Source of the DNA: Desmodesmus armatus
Lineage: Eukaryota; Chlorophyta; Chlorophyceae; Sphaeropleales; Scenedesmaceae
Assembly: GCA_007449985.2 (NCBI GenBank)
Contig: VIIQ02000100.1
Location: 1 to 64,000 of the forward strand
DNA length: 64,000 nt
Direction: 5' to 3'
In this document: in pieces, positions 60,901 to 64,000 of the stretch
Numbering within the stretch: position 1 is the stretch's first letter
How the letters are laid out: each line of letters starts with the position of its first letter
Program-made: the position numbers and the translations under genes
Notes under the pieces: model-generated
What the model was told of the DNA's origin: nothing
Database searches by the model: none
The model's input: only the letters and a program-made list of their open reading frames with translations

Positions 60901-61807
60901 CAACACACCTTGATTTCTGGGTGCAGGGTGGTGAGGCGCCGGTCAGCCTTGTCGTATGGGAAGTAGATCTCCTGGTCTGCACCTGGCGACACGATGTTGA
61001 ACTTGGGGTCGTACACATCAATGCCCTGCGCACACACAAGTTCAACAGACTCAGCAGCGTATACCTTACCGGTGACCTCGACATGCTGTGTCAGAGAGAG
61101 ACGCTGCCCAATGCTTGTCCAGATGCAGTCATGTCTGCCCATCGTACCATTTGTCATCAGCGCTGACACCTCTAGGGTATATCATCACCCCCCCCCCCCC
61201 TTCGTGTCATGCCTCACCTCGACCACCCTGTACAGTCCAGGCATGGTGAATGCCTTCATGCTCTCATACTGCCCCACGCGTGTGTCGTTGCCTGCAATCT
61301 CCTGGTAGGTGGATGTGATGATGAAGTCTGCATGGTTCATGGCAATCAGGTCTGCCGTGAACTGGCAGCTGAAGTGGTAGGTGGGGTCCATCTCCTCCCT
61401 GCGACAAACCAACCATAGCAATGGGGCAAGCTAGGATACATGTTTCAAGTCACTGACAGACTCGACATGATGTCAGTTGTGTCACTGAAGCAGCGAGGCC
61501 CTGGAGGGTGTACGATACTTCTCCCAGAAGAATGTATCGACAGAAACACAAGCATAGCACAGCTATTCAGTGATCGACAATGGCTATACTAGTAGCACTG
61601 AAGGTGAATGACGCGCCCAGCATGTATGTGCACCGTCATCCCCAAACAAATCAATTCACCACTTGATGTCAGCATCCTGGTATTTCGTCTTCTCCAGCGC
61701 ATGGGCGATGTTGCATTGCGTCACAAACATGCGGTGCGCCAAAAGAGAAGCCACCAAGTTGCCATCGCTGTAGTTGCCGATGATCAGGTCTGGCTTCTGG
61801 CCCAACT
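57918..61807 (-). CDS. SUS: Sucrose synthase, C-terminal two thirds (5' part outside or unresolved)
   Basis: GT4 glycosyltransferase that reversibly makes or cleaves sucrose with UDP. Ten exons fit without any frame break: 61660-61807, 61218-61398, 60909-61025, 60474-60598, 60091-60232, 59761-59853, 59224-59370, 58796-58893, 58299-58446 and 57918-58007. Matches to plant SUS are direct: [25 protein letters not shown]-type [54 protein letters not shown] (UDP-binding Arg and Lys), [20 protein letters not shown] (the E-x7-E motif), [40 protein letters not shown]. The C-terminus is a short Pro-rich tail ending RHFF. The upstream half (sucrose-synthase N-domain and first GT-B motifs) is not found between 61808 and 64000. 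Either a long intron follows, holding the tRNA gene, or the gene is truncated. Confidence 0.9.
59600..59705. repeat. (TACTG)n tract in sucrose synthase intron
   Basis: About 21 perfect pentanucleotide units, starting 56 nt downstream of the donor of exon 59761-59853 on the minus strand. It is the same repeat family as 22226 and 51643, in opposite orientation. Confidence 0.95.
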
Positions 61808-62078
61808 CTGCAGCAGCACACAGATAAGGACACTCTTGAAGGAATGGCCGTGCAGGTAGGGTGCAGCGATTGTTCGCATGGGGTGGCCAGACTGTGTAGT
61901 GAACCTACCTGTGAATTCTGGCCAAGGGTGATGCAGGGTTAGGTGCATTGGCCACCTCATACCCCCACGGTGGCTGAGAGGGTGGGTGCGGTGCCAGTAC
62001 ACATCTGAGAGATCAGCTGACACAAAGAGGGCTGGGTCAAAGGAAGGTTTGGTGCCAGCACACATCTTAGACAGCGGC

Positions 62079-62082
62079 AAAA
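62079..62082 (-). terminator. Pol III T4 terminator of the permuted tRNA gene
   Basis: TTTT on the minus strand one base after the trailer arm CTGGTTGC (62091-62084), the expected place for RNA polymerase III termination. Confidence 0.75.
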
Positions 62083-62093
62083 CGCAACCAGGC

Positions 62094-62207
62094 TTCTAGT
62101 CAATCGCCTTAACCGCTCGGCCATCACCGCACGATACTAGCTGCATCCCCTTCGGGATAGAATCGCGGCGAGCAGGATTCGAACCTGCGCGGGAGAACCC
62201 AATTGAT
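62094..62207 (-). tRNA. trnS-AGA: Circularly permuted tRNA-Ser (anticodon AGA)
   Basis: On the minus strand the 3' half (62207-62164) comes first, then 33 nt (62163-62131), then the 5' half (62130-62094). Joined in tRNA order the halves give an 81-nt class II tRNA: acceptor stem GCGGTGA with TCGCCGC (seven pairs, one G-U), discriminator G, D-arm GCCGAGCGGTTAAGGC, anticodon stem ATTGA with TCAAT around loop CTAGAAA (anticodon AGA, serine), variable arm with GGG/CCC, and T-arm GCAGGTTCGAATCCTGC. Immediately outside the halves, GCAACCAG (62221-62214) and CTGGTTGC (62091-62084) are exact complements, extending the anticodon stem as in a bulge-helix-bulge substrate of tRNA endonuclease. The junction is between positions 36/37 or 37/38, since an A is shared. 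B box precedes A box. Two truncated tandem tRNAs are a less likely reading. Confidence 0.9.
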
Positions 62208-62246
62208 TGCTCGCTGGTTGCTGATGCCAATCGAAATTACCAAAAT

Positions 62247-62255
62247 CTTTATATT
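62247..62255 (-). promoter_or_regulatory. TATA-like element upstream of permuted tRNA
   Basis: AATATAAAG on the minus strand, about 25 nt before the leader arm, in an A/T-rich stretch (62225-62285) that stands out from the GC-rich surroundings. It resembles upstream TATA elements of plant and algal tRNA genes. Confidence 0.5.
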
Positions 62256-62524
62256 CTTGCAACCGCTATTTTTTAAAATTTGCGTTTTTTGCTGTTTTGG
62301 GGCCGAAGTTACATTTTACTCATCAGAAGAGTGCTGGAGATGAGTGATACTGTGAGACTGTGGCTTAGCTTATGGCCCCGGTTGCCACTGGTCGGCAGCT
62401 TATGGTCTGGATTGACAGGCCCCAATGTAACACAAATCATCATCATCATAGCTTATGGCCTGAACTGACAGGCCCCATGTAACACAACTACTACTACTAG
62501 GGGTCATGTCCATTTCCACACTGA

Positions 62525-62654
62525 AACAGCAGGTGCCTGTCACTCAGTCATGCGTATTCATGTTCATGTGCGTTCCACAAGGCCGCATCTTTCAATGCTC
62601 TATGCCTTGCACATGCTTGCATGTCTTGCTAACTTTGTGTGTCTTTGCAGGTAC
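62525..62654. repeat. 130-bp direct repeat, copy 1
   Basis: Matches 63880-64000 with modest divergence; both end CAGGTAC after a T-rich CTTTGCAG/TATCGCAG. The second copy runs to the window edge. Confidence 0.8.
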
Positions 62655-63011
62655 TTGCTGAAATATGCAGGTCGGTGGCGCTTTGTTACTTTTGGGGGGA
62701 TGATGGATTGGTGTCCCCGGTTGCCAATGGTCGGCAGCTTATGGCCTGAACTGACAGGCCCCATGTAACACAACTACTACTACTAGGGGTGCCTGTGAAC
62801 TCGTGCCTGTGTGACACAAGTGCACAACCCATCCCTGGGACCCACTTCCCAACTTGGCAACTCTTGGAGTGGTGTCCCCGGTTGCCAATGGTCGGCAGCT
62901 TATGGCCTGAATCAACCCATCATAGCAGTACCACCCCTTCTTCAAGTCAGTAGGATCTGCAGATACACACGGCCCTTGTGACATGCATGCCTTTCACAGG
63001 TGCCGCCTTGT

Positions 63012-63118
63012 TGATGATGATGATCTGTGTTGAATTGGGGTCTGTCAATCCAGACCATAAGCAGCTTATGGTCTGGATTGACAGACCCCAATGTAACACA
63101 AATCATCATCATCATCAA
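63012..63118. repeat. Head-to-head palindrome of the 75-bp repeat
   Basis: A perfect 27-bp arm (TTGGGGTCTGTCAATCCAGA and onward to CATAAG), a 3-nt centre CAG, and the complementary arm. Pairing continues outward with a few mismatches into (GAT)n/(ATC)n tails, for about 52 bp per arm. Confidence 0.92.
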
Positions 63119-63879
63119 GACAAGAGTTGGCAAGAGACAAACATGCACAAGTGCATAGAACGAGTAAACTATTTGGTGTGATAGGTCATGGTCCCTGGTT
63201 GGCACTGGTCGGCAGCTTATGGTCTGGATTGACAGGCCCCAATGTAACACAAATCATCATCATCAAGTAAACGGCGATGCAACTGTCTGAACCATGCGAG
63301 CAGGCCTATACAATCCTATCCTTCAGGTCCCACAGGGCCAACTGCACATCACTGACATTTTCAGCCTGCACCTCTTACTCCTACTCAGCAATAGCATCAG
63401 CAACAGGTGCAACAGCGTCAACAGTTGCTTTTGCAGCAGCAACAGCAGCAACTGTCTGGATTGACAGACCCCAATGTAACACAGTAACAGTTGTTTTGCA
63501 GCAACAACAGCAGCAGCAAGAGGCTGCTGCTGCTCAGTTGGCTGAGGTTCAGCAGCAAGCAGTGTCTTACTTTTGGAGCTTTTGGAGGATTTTGTGGCCC
63601 TAGAGGCAGCCCCCAAGTCCTGGTTCCCTCAGGTCTCCCCTAGCCACCCATTTTTGTGTGTGTCTGGGGAATCGACCTTGAGTGTTCACCGTGTTGTTGT
63701 TGTGCCAGCAGTTGACTGATTCTCTGTTGACATTTGCCCCTGTTTCCTTGTTCATCTGATGCTTACACCGACATGCTTGGCTAATGAAGTTGAGGAGGCA
63801 GTGTGAATGTGTACTTGTCTTGCTTGCATTTTGCACAGCTTTGCTGCACTCTTACTTGTACATGCTCACACTGGACAGC

Positions 63880-64000
63880 AAGAGCCTGTCACTGAGTCAT
63901 GCTTGCCATGTTCATGTGCGCTTCACAACGCCGCATCTTTCCATGCTCGATGCCTTGCACATGCTTGCATGTCAGTTAACTCTGTGTGTATCGCAGGTAC
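63880..64000. repeat. 130-bp direct repeat, copy 2
   Basis: Second copy of 62525-62654, 1.35 kb apart; shared landmarks are CATGTTCATGTGCG, GCCGCATCTTTC and CTTGCACATGCTTGCATGTC. Confidence 0.8.

Larger units (their letters stand above)
62375..63484. repeat. Dispersed 75-bp repeat family, several copies
   Basis: Unit: CCCCGGTTGCCACTGGTCGG, then CAGCTTATGGTCTGGATTGA, then CAGGCCCCAATGTAACACAA followed by a short (ATC)n or (CTA)n tail. Copies or parts lie at about 62375-62445, 62449-62500, 62717-62790, 62876-62912, 63070-63118, 63191-63262 and 63450-63484. An inverted partial copy is at 63012-63066 and another at 51945-51971 in the P450 intron. Simple-repeat tails suggest a short retroelement. 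Confidence 0.85.

Noticed and set aside
61784..62080. Minus-strand frame reading GTKPSFDPALFVSADLSDVYW as a possible upstream sucrose-synthase exon
   Set aside because: It does not match the sucrose synthase sequence expected before [12 protein letters not shown], and no acceptor/donor pair joins it in phase.
62094..62211. Two truncated tandem tRNA genes instead of one permuted gene
   Set aside because: Both halves complete the same acceptor and anticodon stems exactly and carry complementary outer arms, which independent fragments would not share.
62375..63484. CRISPR array
   Set aside because: Repeat copies are irregularly spaced, degenerate, partly inverted and end in simple repeats; the host is eukaryotic.

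Overview
The window is nuclear DNA of a flagellate, photosynthetic green alga, most probably a chlorophycean of the Chlamydomonadales type. This is inferred from very intron-dense genes, abundant CAG/CTG triplet repeats and homopolymer tracts, a plastid-targeted thylakoid protein (DUF1517/FLAP1-like), a ciliary ribbon protein (RIB43a), plant-like PRP38, NUP107 and NDUFS6, and an algal-type 2-oxoglutarate oxygenase. No species can be named from sequence alone. All gene models below were assembled by hand from conserved protein blocks, GT/AG borders and codon-phase bookkeeping.

Layout, left to right: triplet-repeat DNA (1-1780) that may hold the 3' end of a minus-strand 2OG-Fe(II) oxygenase gene (1781-5916); mitochondrial complex I NDUFS6 (minus, 6714-8574), divergent from calmodulin (plus, 9023-10400); a gene-free convergent interval; an intronless BTB-like gene (minus, 12769-13830), divergent from an unrecognised basic Q/A-rich protein (plus, 14191-16818); a ten-kilobase NUP107 gene (minus, 17594-27632); PRP38 splicing factor (minus, 28348-31348), divergent from the FLAP1-like plastid gene (plus, 31967-35027); a damaged paralogue of the BTB-like gene (minus, 37144-38193); a U-box/WD40 protein (minus, about 40523-43007 or further), divergent from RIB43a (plus, 43706-46594); a CYP86-clan cytochrome P450 (minus, 50156-54344); a decayed reverse-transcriptase fragment (about 55834-56420); the C-terminal two thirds of sucrose synthase (minus, 57918-61807); and a tRNA-Ser(AGA) gene in a block of dispersed repeats (62.3-64 kb).

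The most striking element is the tRNA. On the minus strand its 3' half precedes its 5' half. The two halves complete each other's acceptor and anticodon stems, are separated by 33 nt, are flanked by complementary 8-nt arms, and are followed by a T4 terminator. This is the architecture of a circularly permuted tRNA gene. Other system-level patterns are poly-G tracts placed a few to about 35 nt downstream of 5' splice sites in many introns, three long hairpins inside introns of NUP107 and the P450, and long A/C-rich (plus-strand) tracts lying 3' of minus-strand genes, which look like extended 3' UTRs.

Eleven sites in five otherwise conserved genes need exactly one extra base, usually in a short homopolymer, to restore both the conserved reading frame and intron phase. 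I read these as residual assembly deletions rather than biological frameshifts; automated gene callers would break these genes.

The genes are unrelated housekeeping, organellar and ciliary genes. There is no operon-like functional grouping beyond the shared divergent promoters.
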